This document shows positions 40,537 to 49,097 of a stretch of DNA of 64,000 nt, piece by piece. The position numbers and the translations under genes are program-made. The stretch's first letter is position 1. Every line of letters begins with the position of its first letter. The notes under the pieces are model-generated. The model had not been told where the DNA came from and made no database searches. It was given only the letters and a program-made list of their open reading frames with translations. Source of the stretch: Alteromonas sp. BL110 (GTDB lineage Bacteria; Pseudomonadota; Gammaproteobacteria; Enterobacterales; Alteromonadaceae); the NCBI RefSeq assembly GCF_003443615.1, contig NZ_CP031967.1:2852001-2916000 (forward strand). The letters run 5' to 3'.

Positions 40537-41580
40537 GTGGATATTACCGAACTTTTGGCTTTCAGTGTTAAGAATAACGCCTCAGATTTACACTTATCAG
40601 CGGGCCTCCCACCAATTATTCGTGTAGATGGCGAGATGCGTAAACTTAACGTGCCTGCCCTCGATCACAAGCAAGTTCATGGTCTTGTTTACGAGATTAT
40701 GAATGACATGCAGCGCAAAGAGTACGAAGAAAACTTAGAAACCGATTTTTCATTCGAAGTAAACGGTCTGTCTCGTTTTCGTGTTAATGCCTTTGTTCAA
40801 AATCGCGGGGCTGCGGCGGTATTGCGTACTATTCCTAGCAAGGTGCTGACCTTAGACGACCTTGGCGCCCCCGAAATTTTTAAAGACATCATTAATCAGC
40901 CTACCGGAATAGTGCTAGTCACTGGCGCTACAGGCTCGGGTAAAAGTACCACCCTCGCGGCTATGGTTGACCATATCAACACGCACAAACGCGAACATAT
41001 TCTTACCATTGAAGATCCCATTGAATTTGTCCACGAGAATAAGCTCTGCTTAGTAAACCAGCGTGAAGTACACCGCGATACACACTCGTTTAACAACGCC
41101 CTGCGCTCAGCGCTTCGTGAAGACCCCGATGTAATTTTGGTGGGTGAGCTTCGTGACTTGGAAACCATTCGCCTTGCTATTTCAGCTGCAGAAACAGGCC
41201 ACTTGGTGTTTGGTACACTACACACCAATTCAGCACCGAAAACCATTGACCGTATCATTGATGTGTTCCCAGCAGAGGAAAAAGCCATGGTACGTTCGAT
41301 GTTATCGGAGTCGCTTCGCGCGGTTATATCGCAAACCCTGCTTAAGAAAGTAGGAGGAGGCCGAATTGCAGCCCATGAAATAATGGTGGGCATCCCAGCT
41401 ATACGAAACCTTATTCGTGAAGATAAAGTGCCGCAGATGTACTCGGTTATTCAAACCGGGCAAGCGCATGGTATGCAAACCATGGATCAGTGCTTACAGA
41501 GATTGGTAGCTATGGGGGTCATTAGCAAAGAAGATGCGGCGGCAAAGTCAGTAGATAAACAGTCTATGAACAACTTCTAG
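40537..41580 (+). CDS. pilT: Type IV pilus retraction ATPase PilT
   Basis: Hexameric motor that disassembles the type IV pilus for twitching and DNA uptake. The 347-residue protein starts MDITELLAFSVKNNASDLHL, nearly the known PilT start, with Walker A GATGSGKSTTLAAM, the Asp box LTIEDPIEFVHEN, Walker B ALREDPDVILVGELRD, the His box and the AIRNLIREDK motif required for retraction. The GTG at 40537 is chosen over the ATG at 40504 because GGAGAA lies six bases before it and homologues begin there. Eight bases separate it from pilU. Confidence 0.96.
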   Translation: MDITELLAFSVKNNASDLHLSAGLPPIIRVDGEMRKLNVPALDHKQVHGLVYEIMNDMQRKEYEENLETDFSFEVNGLSRFRVNAFVQNRGAAAVLRTIPSKVLTLDDLGAPEIFKDIINQPTGIVLVTGATGSGKSTTLAAMVDHINTHKREHILTIEDPIEFVHENKLCLVNQREVHRDTHSFNNALRSALREDPDVILVGELRDLETIRLAISAAETGHLVFGTLHTNSAPKTIDRIIDVFPAEEKAMVRSMLSESLRAVISQTLLKKVGGGRIAAHEIMVGIPAIRNLIREDKVPQMYSVIQTGQAHGMQTMDQCLQRLVAMGVISKEDAAAKSVDKQSMNNF

Positions 41581-41588
41581 AGGCCATT

Positions 41589-42701
41589 ATGCTAGATTCA
41601 CTATTACAAAAAATGGTCGATACCAATGCGTCGGATTTATTTATAACGGCTGAGTTTCCGGTAAGCGCCAAAATTAACGGTAAACTAACGCCAGTGACGG
41701 AAAGTGCTACGTCGGTAGAAGAGTCGCTCGCGCTGGTTCACGAAGCGATGACCGAAAAGCAGCGAGACGAATTTCATACGTCGAAGGAATGTAATTTCGC
41801 CATCGTACGTGACGGTATTGGCCGTTTCCGTTGTTCAGCATTCTGGCAGCGCGACCAAGCGGGTATGGTTATCCGTCGAATCGTGACACAAATTCCTAAA
41901 GCTGATGATTTGGGTCTGCCGCGAGTACTAAAAGAAATTATTATGTCTAAACGCGGTCTTGTTCTATTTGTAGGTGGAACAGGTACAGGTAAATCAACGT
42001 CACTGGCTGCGCTCATTGGGCATAGAAATGAGAATTCTCATGGGCATATATTAACCATTGAGGATCCTATCGAATTTGTCCACGAGCATAAGAATTGCGT
42101 AATTACTCAGCGAGAGGTGGGTATCGATACCCAGTCTTTCGATGACGCACTTAAAAGCTCGCTTCGTCAGGCCCCTGATGTCATTTTGATTGGTGAAATC
42201 CGTTCAATGGAAACCATGGAATATGCCATGTCGTTTGCCGATACAGGGCATTTATGTGTGGCAACGCTACACGCCAATAACGCGAACCAAGCTATAGAGC
42301 GCATTATGCACTTGGCGCCTAAAGATCAGCACGATAAGCTGCGCTTCGATTTAAGCCTGAACATACGCGCTATTGTTGCTCAACAACTTGTGCCGACACC
42401 AGACGGTAAGGGCAGGGTAGCGGCTATAGAAATACTGCTTAATTCGCCGTTAGTGCGCGACCTTATTCAGCGCAACGAAATAGGCGCATTAAAAGAAGCT
42501 ATGAAAAAGGGTAAAGAGCAGGGCATGCAAAGCTTTGATATGGCTCTTTATGACCTTTATAAAGCGGGCAAGATTGATATGGACCAGGCGCTTCACCATG
42601 CTGACTCGCCTAACGATCTGCGCTTAATGATCAAGCTTGATACCAGTGACGGCTCTAGCTTAGGCACCTTGTCTAATGTGTCTATTGATATGGATGACTA
42701 G
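41589..42701 (+). CDS. pilU: PilT-like ATPase PilU
   Basis: Accessory retraction ATPase that works with PilT. It has 370 residues, with Walker A GGTGTGKSTSLAAL, LTIEDPIEFVHEHKNC, and Walker B LRQAPDVILIGEIRSMETM. Compared with PilT it has the longer C-terminal tail typical of PilU (from about residue 330, ending SNVSIDMDD). Start ATG after AGAGGCC; same operon as pilT. Confidence 0.95.
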   Translation: MLDSLLQKMVDTNASDLFITAEFPVSAKINGKLTPVTESATSVEESLALVHEAMTEKQRDEFHTSKECNFAIVRDGIGRFRCSAFWQRDQAGMVIRRIVTQIPKADDLGLPRVLKEIIMSKRGLVLFVGGTGTGKSTSLAALIGHRNENSHGHILTIEDPIEFVHEHKNCVITQREVGIDTQSFDDALKSSLRQAPDVILIGEIRSMETMEYAMSFADTGHLCVATLHANNANQAIERIMHLAPKDQHDKLRFDLSLNIRAIVAQQLVPTPDGKGRVAAIEILLNSPLVRDLIQRNEIGALKEAMKKGKEQGMQSFDMALYDLYKAGKIDMDQALHHADSPNDLRLMIKLDTSDGSSLGTLSNVSIDMDD

Positions 42702-42762
42702 GCACTGCTTCTTCAGTACTGCAGTTACACTTTGAAAAAGGGGTACCTGGATAATTACTTAA

Positions 42763-42784
42763 AAAGCAGCTCAAGGGCTGCTTT
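42763..42784 (+). terminator. Hairpin after pilU
   Basis: 8-bp stem AAAGCAGC (42763-42770) / GCTGCTTT (42777-42784), loop TCAAGG, ending in TTTCT. Likely terminator of pilTU. Confidence 0.65.
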
Positions 42785-42834
42785 CTCGTATAAGCTCTAC
42801 GCGGTATGCATTATTTTTTGCAATAGGATAGTCA

Positions 42835-43152
42835 TTGAAAAAACTTTTCTCCTCACAAGACGCTTTTGAAATGCAGGCGGTTCGCAGCGAACTCGATGCG
42901 CTGTCTATTCCCTATATGGTAAAAAATGAATTTGCTGGTGGCGCAATAGGAGAGCTACCTTGGCAGGATTCTCAGCAGGAGGTATGGCTCGTCGACGATA
43001 GCTGGTATGCGCGAGCATCGAAAGTTATAGAGGCCATCGTTCCCAAATCACATAATACGAATAACATCAGTGAAGACTGGCGATGTGACGCGTGTGGTGA
43101 GGAAAACGGCAGCGCATTCGATGTATGCTGGCAGTGTGGCGCGGAAAAGTAG
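42835..43152 (+). CDS. DUF2007 protein with C-terminal zinc ribbon
   Basis: A 105-residue protein. Residues 1-65 match the DUF2007 signal-transducing fold (QDAFEMQAVRSELDALSIPY, EVWLVDD). Residues 82-103 form a zinc ribbon with two CxxC knuckles (CDACGEENGS and CWQCGAEK). Its function is unknown. The start is TTG with AGGATAG seven bases upstream. It converges with ruvX. Confidence 0.8.
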   Translation: MKKLFSSQDAFEMQAVRSELDALSIPYMVKNEFAGGAIGELPWQDSQQEVWLVDDSWYARASKVIEAIVPKSHNTNNISEDWRCDACGEENGSAFDVCWQCGAEK

Positions 43153-43180
43153 AAGTCCAGAAACTAAAAATTAAAAACAA

Positions 43181-43204
43181 AGAGTAGCGCAAAGGCGCCT
43201 ACTC
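43181..43204 (-). terminator. Terminator overlapping the ruvX stop
   Basis: A 9-bp stem with a one-base bulge (43181-43189 against 43194-43203), followed on the minus strand by T-rich sequence. It overlaps the last codons of ruvX. Confidence 0.55.
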
Positions 43205-43630
43205 GTACTGGCTTTCGCTCCAGCTGGTAAAGATCACGCAAGCTGATACGCTATCAATTTTATCTTTAGTAAGCTTTTTATAGCCTCCTAACTCAAACAG
43301 CATAGCTTTAGCGTCTGTAGTAGTAAGACGCTCGTCACAGGTTTCCACTGCAACACGAAAACGTCCGTGGAGTCGATTGGCAAACTTGCGAGCTCGTTGG
43401 GTCATTTCTTGTTCTGTACCGTCCATATTTAGCGGCAAACCCACAACGACAACATGGGGTTGCCATTCTTCATAAAGCTTTTCAATTAATGCCCAATCTG
43501 GAATGCCGTCTCGTGCCTTAAGCGCCGCAAGAGGTGAGGCAGTGCCAGTAATTTCCTGACCGACCGCTACGCCGATACTTTTGGTACCAAAATCGAACGC
43601 CAATACAGTGCGACTTCCTAGATCAGGCAT
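43199..43630 (-). CDS. ruvX: Putative pre-16S rRNA nuclease / Holliday junction resolvase-like RuvX
   Basis: A 143-residue RNase H-fold protein (YqgF). The first acidic strand is [17 protein letters not shown] and the later motif [10 protein letters not shown] is intact. E. coli YqgF is needed for processing the 5' end of 16S rRNA. It overlaps yqgE by eight bases, the usual gamma-proteobacterial pair. Confidence 0.94.
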   Translation of the reverse strand: MPDLGSRTVLAFDFGTKSIGVAVGQEITGTASPLAALKARDGIPDWALIEKLYEEWQPHVVVVGLPLNMDGTEQEMTQRARKFANRLHGRFRVAVETCDERLTTTDAKAMLFELGGYKKLTKDKIDSVSACVIFTSWSESQYE

Positions 43631-44189
43631 GTCCTGCTCCTGGCGCTAGCTGCCATACATCAACACCGAGTTTATTTACCGTTGCTTGCCATCTTTTATG
43701 CATAGGTGTGTTAAACAAGATTTCTTCGTCCGCTTCTATGGTTAGCCAGGCGTTTTCCTGCATTTCCTTTTCAAGCTGCCCGGGTGTCCACCCGGCGTAA
43801 CCTAAAGCAATAAGTACGTCTTTTGGACCTTCATCGTTGGCAATAGCCGTCAGAATATCCTTTGATGTAGTAACCATTATTCCCGGAGCGAGCTTAAGGC
43901 TAGATGCCCAAGACTTTTGCGACGAATGCAAAACAAATCCACGTTCTTGGTTGACCGGCCCTCCCGCTAAGACAATTTGTTCTGCTTTGTCTTCAGAAAC
44001 CGTCAACTCTTTATCGGTTTGTTCAAGAAGTTGTTTGACGTTCATAGTAGAGGGCTGATTTACTACAATACCCATAGCGCCTTCAGCATTGTGCTCACAA
44101 ACATAAATGAGTGAGCGTGAAAAGTAGGGATCGTCCAAGCTAGGCATTGCGACCAGAAAATGATTTTGTAGGCTTTTTAATTCCGTCAT
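43623..44189 (-). CDS. yqgE: YqgE/AlgH-family protein
   Basis: A 188-residue protein with [20 protein letters not shown] at the start and [14 protein letters not shown] and [15 protein letters not shown] in the middle, all typical of YqgE (DUF179). AlgH in Pseudomonas affects alginate and stress regulation, but the mechanism is unknown. It sits between gshB and ruvX as in many gammaproteobacteria; a terminator-like hairpin separates it from gshB. Confidence 0.94.
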   Translation of the reverse strand: MTELKSLQNHFLVAMPSLDDPYFSRSLIYVCEHNAEGAMGIVVNQPSTMNVKQLLEQTDKELTVSEDKAEQIVLAGGPVNQERGFVLHSSQKSWASSLKLAPGIMVTTSKDILTAIANDEGPKDVLIALGYAGWTPGQLEKEMQENAWLTIEADEEILFNTPMHKRWQATVNKLGVDVWQLAPGAGHA

Positions 44190-44255
44190 AGTTTGCTTTT
44201 TTACTACTATAATTTATAAACGTCTTTTACTTTTGGGGTCTTCAAACACTAAGGT

Positions 44256-44287
44256 TAAAAGGCCCTGCATTCACCCATGTTGGGCCT
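44256..44287 (-). terminator. Terminator of gshB
   Basis: 6-bp stem AGGCCC (44260-44265) / GGGCCT (44282-44287), followed by TTTT on the minus strand. The long loop makes it weaker than the others. Confidence 0.55.
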
Positions 44288-44328
44288 CTTCCGAACTCCC
44301 CGCGCCGGCGGCTAGTGCAAAGCACGTT

Positions 44329-45282
44329 TTATCTGTTGGCTAAGCGCTTTTCAATTGCGTCAAACAGTGCGCCCATAATGTCTACGTCGTACGCGGCTTC
44401 TATTTCTCTTACGCACGTTGGGCTGGTAATGTTTATTTCTGTAATTTTATTGCCAATAACATCAAGCCCTACAAACAGAATATTATTTTCTCTTAGGGTA
44501 GGGGCAATGGCTTGTGCTAATGCGCGGTCTGAATCAGAAATTGGCTGAGGGCGGCCAGTGCCACCGGCGGCTAAGTTGCCTCTCGTTTCCCCTTTAGTTG
44601 GCAGCCGCGCTAGGCAGTATGGCATTACTTCACCATCTACAATCAATACACGCTTATCACCGTCTTTAATCTCTGGAAGGTATTCTTGTACCATCATATA
44701 GCGCGTGCCTAGATGAGTCAGAGTTTCAATAATTACACCTAGGTTATTACCGTCAGGCTTTACTCTGAATATAGAGGCGCCACCCATGCCGTCTAAGGGC
44801 TTACAAATAATATCTTGATGCTTGGCATGAAACTCACGAATAAGCGCCTGATTGTTCGAAACTAAAGTATTCGGGATATGCTCTGGGAAATACGAGGTAA
44901 ACAACTTTTCATTGTAGTCACGAAGAGCTTGAGGGTTATTTACAACCAGCGCCCCGGCGTCTTGCGCCAGCGACAATATCTGGGTGGCGTACAGAAATTC
45001 GCTGTCAAAAGGTGGGTCTTTACGCATAAGTAAAACATCAATATCCCCTAAATGCAGGGTTGCTTCGTCTTCAATCGCGTAGAAATCTGTCGCTTGGTCT
45101 TTAACCGACACGGTTTTGCCCAAACCCATAGGCTTACCATTGTCTAAATACAGGTCTTTTAGTTCGAAATAAACAACCTTTGCACCGCGGCGCTGAGCTT
45201 CAAGCATCATCGCAAAGCTTGTGTCTTTATGTGGCTTAACGCTTGCGATGGGGTCCATAATTACGCCAACGGTATATTGCAT
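44329..45282 (-). CDS. gshB: Glutathione synthetase
   Basis: ATP-grasp ligase joining gamma-glutamylcysteine and glycine. The 317-residue protein starts MQYTVGVIMDPIASVKPHKD, very like E. coli GshB (316). The ATP-binding KPLDGMGGASIFRV, the loop CLARLPTKGETRGNLAAGG and the metal-site INITSPTCVREIE are intact. Glutathione made here feeds FrmA and the GST encoded in this window. Confidence 0.96.
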   Translation of the reverse strand: MQYTVGVIMDPIASVKPHKDTSFAMMLEAQRRGAKVVYFELKDLYLDNGKPMGLGKTVSVKDQATDFYAIEDEATLHLGDIDVLLMRKDPPFDSEFLYATQILSLAQDAGALVVNNPQALRDYNEKLFTSYFPEHIPNTLVSNNQALIREFHAKHQDIICKPLDGMGGASIFRVKPDGNNLGVIIETLTHLGTRYMMVQEYLPEIKDGDKRVLIVDGEVMPYCLARLPTKGETRGNLAAGGTGRPQPISDSDRALAQAIAPTLRENNILFVGLDVIGNKITEINITSPTCVREIEAAYDVDIMGALFDAIEKRLANR

Positions 45283-45420
45283 AATGTTCTCACTTTGAAT
45301 GTTTATAAAATGCCGGCTCTTATAGCCCTGCTGATAATCTTTGTATATTGGGTCACACCCTAATACTTCAAGTTACTGACCTAGCAGGGCTCTGTAAAAA
45401 AATGGGTTTAAAATATAGGC

Positions 45421-46149
45421 TTAAAAGTCGCCGAATTGTGCCTGAAGAATACTCAAACTGGTAATTGCCGCCGTTTCGGTACGTAAAATACGTGGCCCTA
45501 AACTTACCGACTGATAACCGTTTTCGTTGGCTTGATGGATTTCTGTGTATGATAGCCCGCCCTCTGGGCCTATAAGCAGTCTAAAGCCCTGCGTATTATA
45601 AGGTTGTCTCGCCAAACTTTGTTCTGCACCGGGTGCTAGCACTAACCGCGTAGTGTTGGTTGAGGAGGACAGCCACTGACTTAAACTTACTGGGGCGTTG
45701 AGCACGGGAATAATATTGCGACCACTTTGTTCACAAGCGCCAATAATAATTTTCTGCCATTGCTGAATTTTCTTTTCCCAACGTGACTCATCAAGCTTTA
45801 CTGTACACCGTTCAGTAATAACAGGCGTTATCTCTGTTACGCCAAGCTCTACACTTTTTTGCAATACAGTGTCCATTCTATCGCCTTTAGAGACGCCCTG
45901 ACCTAAGTGAAGGTGGAGGGGAGACTCTTTTGCTAAAGAAAGACATGCATCGGCTTCAACCGTTACTTTCTTCCTTTGAACACTTATGACTTGCGCACTG
46001 TATTCGTTGCCATCGCCATTGAATAGTACGATAGGGCGATTGGGTTTTATGCGCAGCACGGTAGCGATGTGATGACCCGCATCTTCGGTTAATTCAAATT
46101 CTTGTTCTAAAGGAATTGGGTTGGGATAATAAACTCTTGGTATACGCAT
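45421..46149 (-). CDS. rsmE: 16S rRNA (uracil1498-N3)-methyltransferase
   Basis: SPOUT-class methyltransferase of 242 residues acting on the 30S subunit. The N-terminal PUA-like start is MRIPRVYYPNPIPLEQEF; the knotted SAM site reads LLIGPEGGLSYTEI and SLGPRILRTETAAI. It precedes gshB on the minus strand (138-base gap), the common rsmE-gshB order. Confidence 0.95.
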   Translation of the reverse strand: MRIPRVYYPNPIPLEQEFELTEDAGHHIATVLRIKPNRPIVLFNGDGNEYSAQVISVQRKKVTVEADACLSLAKESPLHLHLGQGVSKGDRMDTVLQKSVELGVTEITPVITERCTVKLDESRWEKKIQQWQKIIIGACEQSGRNIIPVLNAPVSLSQWLSSSTNTTRLVLAPGAEQSLARQPYNTQGFRLLIGPEGGLSYTEIHQANENGYQSVSLGPRILRTETAAITSLSILQAQFGDF

Positions 46150-46305
46150 AAGGAATCAGGTGTTTGGTTTTGATGCGTATGATACGTGTCTGGATATGCA
46201 GGTTGCAATGCTGTCGACGGCATCATGTAAATAATTAAATAAAAACTTACACAAACGGCAACACGCGACCTATCTTTTAATAATCACCTGACTCGTAGGT
46301 TTACT

Positions 46306-46485
46306 CTACGCCGCAGAGGGCGAAGAATTACTCGAAGTGGTTTTCAACACGGCGGAAGAAGGCTTCGATTTTGGTGCTGGGCGGTATTCCGCTCTTGCAT
46401 ACTTAGTGTGTTTTCCTTTATCAGTGCGTAGTGAATATAAAAATAAACACAAAACGACCGAAAACAGGGTTATGAGAAGCAACAT
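46306..46485 (-). CDS. Small single-pass membrane protein
   Basis: A 59-codon gene: MLLLITLFSVVLCLFLYSLR forms one transmembrane helix, then a basic segment (TDKGKHTKYARAEYRP) and a Ser/Pro-rich tail ending in AA. AGGA lies eight bases before the ATG on the minus strand (AAAGGATTAACGC), a good ribosome-binding site. I recognise no family. It lies upstream of rsmE on the same strand, separated by 156 bases. Confidence 0.55.
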   Translation of the reverse strand: MLLLITLFSVVLCLFLYSLRTDKGKHTKYARAEYRPAPKSKPSSAVLKTTSSNSSPSAA

Positions 46486-46941
46486 GCGTTAATCCTTTAA
46501 GTGACATAGTTTGCTAAAGCTCGTTCATAAGAATTAGCGAAAAAGGACCGAAACCCATAATCTACATCAATTCTTATGAGACTTTAGTCTAAAACTTTAA
46601 AGCTGAAAAATCATCAAAAAAAATGTCTTAAAACTCGGTAACTTCCAAAAAAGTGATAAAGCCAGCAAAGCGCATTCAAGCTTCGGCGTAAAATAGTGCA
46701 TTTACTGAGTGACAAACGTATGACAATTATGCAAAACAATACTTAAACTTTGGTATATATTTAATCCGAAAGTAGCGATACTTACCGCTACTTTTGGATA
46801 ATGCTAACACTATCAGGAGCCTACAAAGCTTAGACTTTAGGGCGAATTTACGCTGTTTGGCCCTATTATGTATTGGTGATAATACGAATAGCTGCTAACG
46901 TATCTCTGCTAATTACAACTAACCATGACAAGGACCATATA
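46486..46941. other. Leader region of the mscS-type gene
   Basis: A 456-base spacer. It contains an inverted repeat AAGTAGCG (46770-46777) / CGCTACTT (46786-46793) followed by TT, and a second, TAGGGC (46838-46843) / GCCCTA (46860-46865), both upstream of the channel gene. They could be leader structures or a terminator for an unseen short transcript. Confidence 0.4.
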
Positions 46942-47784
46942 ATGGAAGAGAAACTCTCACTTTTTTCAGCAAGTGATGTTGAAAGGTACATAAACGACTA
47001 TGCCATTCCATGGGGCATTAATATCCTAATGGCGATAGCGATTTATGTAGTCGGTAAAATAGTAGTTGGATTTATTCTGTCTGTATTTAGACGCCTAATG
47101 GCTAAATCTAAATACGATGATATGTTGGTCGATTTTCTAGAAGCGATACTTAGTGCTATCTTGATGCTATTTGTTATCGTCGCGTCACTAGATCAACTAG
47201 GTGTAGATACTACTTCACTTGTAGCCATTTTAGGCGCGGCTGGTTTAGCCATTGGTCTGTCATTACAAGATTCACTTAAAAACTTTGCAGCAGGCGTAAT
47301 GCTACTAGTATTTAAGCCGTTCAAAGCGGGTGATTTTGTTGAAGCTGCAGGTACCGCTGGTTCAATCAAAAAAATTGGTATTTTCACAACTACAATGAAT
47401 ACGCCAGATAACAAGGAAATCATCGTTCCAAACGGCAATATTTATAGCGGTAACATCACTAACTACTCTGCGAAAGATACTCGTCGTGTAGATATGGTTG
47501 TTGGTATTGGTTATGACGCAGACTTACTTAAAGCTAAGCAAGTGCTGCAAGAAATGATTGAAGCGGATGACCGTATTCTAGCTGAACCTGCTCCAACCGT
47601 AGCGGTTTCTGAACTTGCTGATAGCAGTGTTAACTTTGTAGTACGCCCTTGGGTAAATGCTGCAGATTTCTGGGCAGTTAAGTTCGACTTTACAGAGCAA
47701 GTTAAACTTCGCTTTGATAAAGAAGGTATATCAATTCCATTCCCGCAAATGGATGTGCACCTACACAAACAAGACGGTGAGTAA
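46942..47784 (+). CDS. mscS: MscS-family small-conductance mechanosensitive channel
   Basis: A 280-residue inner-membrane channel that releases solutes on hypo-osmotic shock. Three hydrophobic helices end in the pore helix AILGAAGLAIGLSLQDSLKN, close to E. coli MscS TM3, followed by the beta domain (FKAGDFVEAAGTAGSIKKIG) and the conserved VPNGNIYSGNITNYS. The ATG at 46942 has AAGGA upstream and matches the E. coli length (286); the open frame begins 69 bases earlier. Confidence 0.93.
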   Translation: MEEKLSLFSASDVERYINDYAIPWGINILMAIAIYVVGKIVVGFILSVFRRLMAKSKYDDMLVDFLEAILSAILMLFVIVASLDQLGVDTTSLVAILGAAGLAIGLSLQDSLKNFAAGVMLLVFKPFKAGDFVEAAGTAGSIKKIGIFTTTMNTPDNKEIIVPNGNIYSGNITNYSAKDTRRVDMVVGIGYDADLLKAKQVLQEMIEADDRILAEPAPTVAVSELADSSVNFVVRPWVNAADFWAVKFDFTEQVKLRFDKEGISIPFPQMDVHLHKQDGE

Positions 47785-47801
47785 CCGTTATCTTGGAAAC
47801 A

Positions 47802-47831
47802 AAAAACGCTGCTAAATGCAGCGTTTTTTTT
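47802..47831. terminator. Bidirectional terminator mscS / M48 gene
   Basis: Stem AAAAACGCTGC (47802-47812) / GCAGCGTTTTT (47818-47828) with an A-run on the left and eight T on the right. It clearly ends mscS and may also serve the convergent peptidase gene. Confidence 0.88.
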
Positions 47832-47892
47832 GCCTAAAAATAAGTGGATTATTTAGGCACTAAATAAACTATAAGCCTATAAGGCTGTGCTT

Positions 47893-48690
47893 TTATTTAC
47901 AGTTAGGTCGATAAGCCGTGCCCTGATAGTCAGCATAGGCAGCGGGCATATTTGCCTGTAGGTTATTAATTCTTGTCTGAGGTGCAGGGTGAGTTGATAA
48001 TAGTTCCATCGGGCGTTCGCCGCCGCTCGCCGCATCCATGTTTTGCCATAAATTTACAGACTGCCTTGGGTCAAACCCAGATTTTGCCATTAGCTGAAGA
48101 CCAATGACGTCGGCTTCTGACTCGTGAGTTCTGCTAAAAGGAAGCTGAACTCCTACTTGAACACCTAAACCAATCGCTGCCATGATAGGGCCTGATTGAG
48201 GCACTTCGTTCGCGGCCAACACTTGACCTACCGCTTGACTGCCTACATTAATTAACGTTGACTGAGACATACGCTCGTTACCGTGTTCCGCAATAACGTG
48301 ACCTACTTCGTGACCAATAACGGCCGCTAGCTGATGTTGGTTTTCTGCTACATTTAATAATCCGGTATATACACCTATTTTTCCGCCAGGTAGCGCGAAA
48401 GCATTAACCTGTTCATCATCAAACACCACCACCTCCCATTGGCCACTAAAAACACTCGTCGGAACCTGAGTTGTGATGGCGTTTGCAACGCATTCCACAT
48501 AAGTATTCTGTACAGCTTTACTCGATATTTTTAGCTCTTCTTTCATGCCTGAAAAAGCTTGATCGCCCATTTGTGCTAGCTGGGCTTCTGAATAAAGTAA
48601 TACTTGGTTTCTACCGGTAGGCGAGGTTGCACATGCAGTTAATGTGAGCGCAGCAGCAATAACCGCTGAGGCAGTGAATTTCAATTTCAT
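47893..48690 (-). CDS. M48-family metallopeptidase lipoprotein
   Basis: A 265-residue protein with lipobox LTLTAC (Cys20), so probably membrane-anchored facing the periplasm. The zinc site is HEVGH (127-131) with the third ligand glutamate in THESEADVIGLQLM. The domain resembles E. coli LoiP/YcaL/BepA peptidases, which act in envelope protein quality control; this one lacks the TPR domain of BepA, so it is nearer to LoiP or YcaL. Substrates unknown. Confidence 0.9.
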   Translation of the reverse strand: MKLKFTASAVIAAALTLTACATSPTGRNQVLLYSEAQLAQMGDQAFSGMKEELKISSKAVQNTYVECVANAITTQVPTSVFSGQWEVVVFDDEQVNAFALPGGKIGVYTGLLNVAENQHQLAAVIGHEVGHVIAEHGNERMSQSTLINVGSQAVGQVLAANEVPQSGPIMAAIGLGVQVGVQLPFSRTHESEADVIGLQLMAKSGFDPRQSVNLWQNMDAASGGERPMELLSTHPAPQTRINNLQANMPAAYADYQGTAYRPNCK

Positions 48691-49097
48691 AGTTAATCCT
48701 TTTGATTGCTGAATACCCTCATTTTCATGACGCTGTCACAAAAAATGATATTCCATTCAGTTTATACATCTGTTTGACCGTATTAGTATCAGATAGCGGG
48801 AGCAAATAAAACTAGACATTCGCGCTAAAGATCCTGCTTCGTGTTTGTGACCGTTTCTATTGAATTCAGTAAGTAGGAAAAACGTTGAAATATGTTCTTA
48901 CAATTGACGTAAAGTAGGCTAGGTGCGTGCTTTTTTATAGAAAAATGACACGCTTTTGCCTTCTTAATATTTGTGTCATAAACTGATTCTAATTTATACA
49001 TAGAAGTTAAATAAATTTTCTGGTGTACTAAGAGTAGAAATTTAAGATTTCTCGGACCTCACAACGTACGACAAAAAACAATTAAAAAGGAAATCAA
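48691..49097. other. Divergent region M48 gene / choice-of-anchor gene
   Basis: A 407-base AT-rich spacer. It should hold promoters for both flanking genes; I see no gene or marked hairpin. Confidence 0.5.

Noticed and set aside
40896..41393. 165-codon minus-strand ORF inside pilT
   Set aside because: PilT is unambiguous on the plus strand; this is a complementary-frame artefact.
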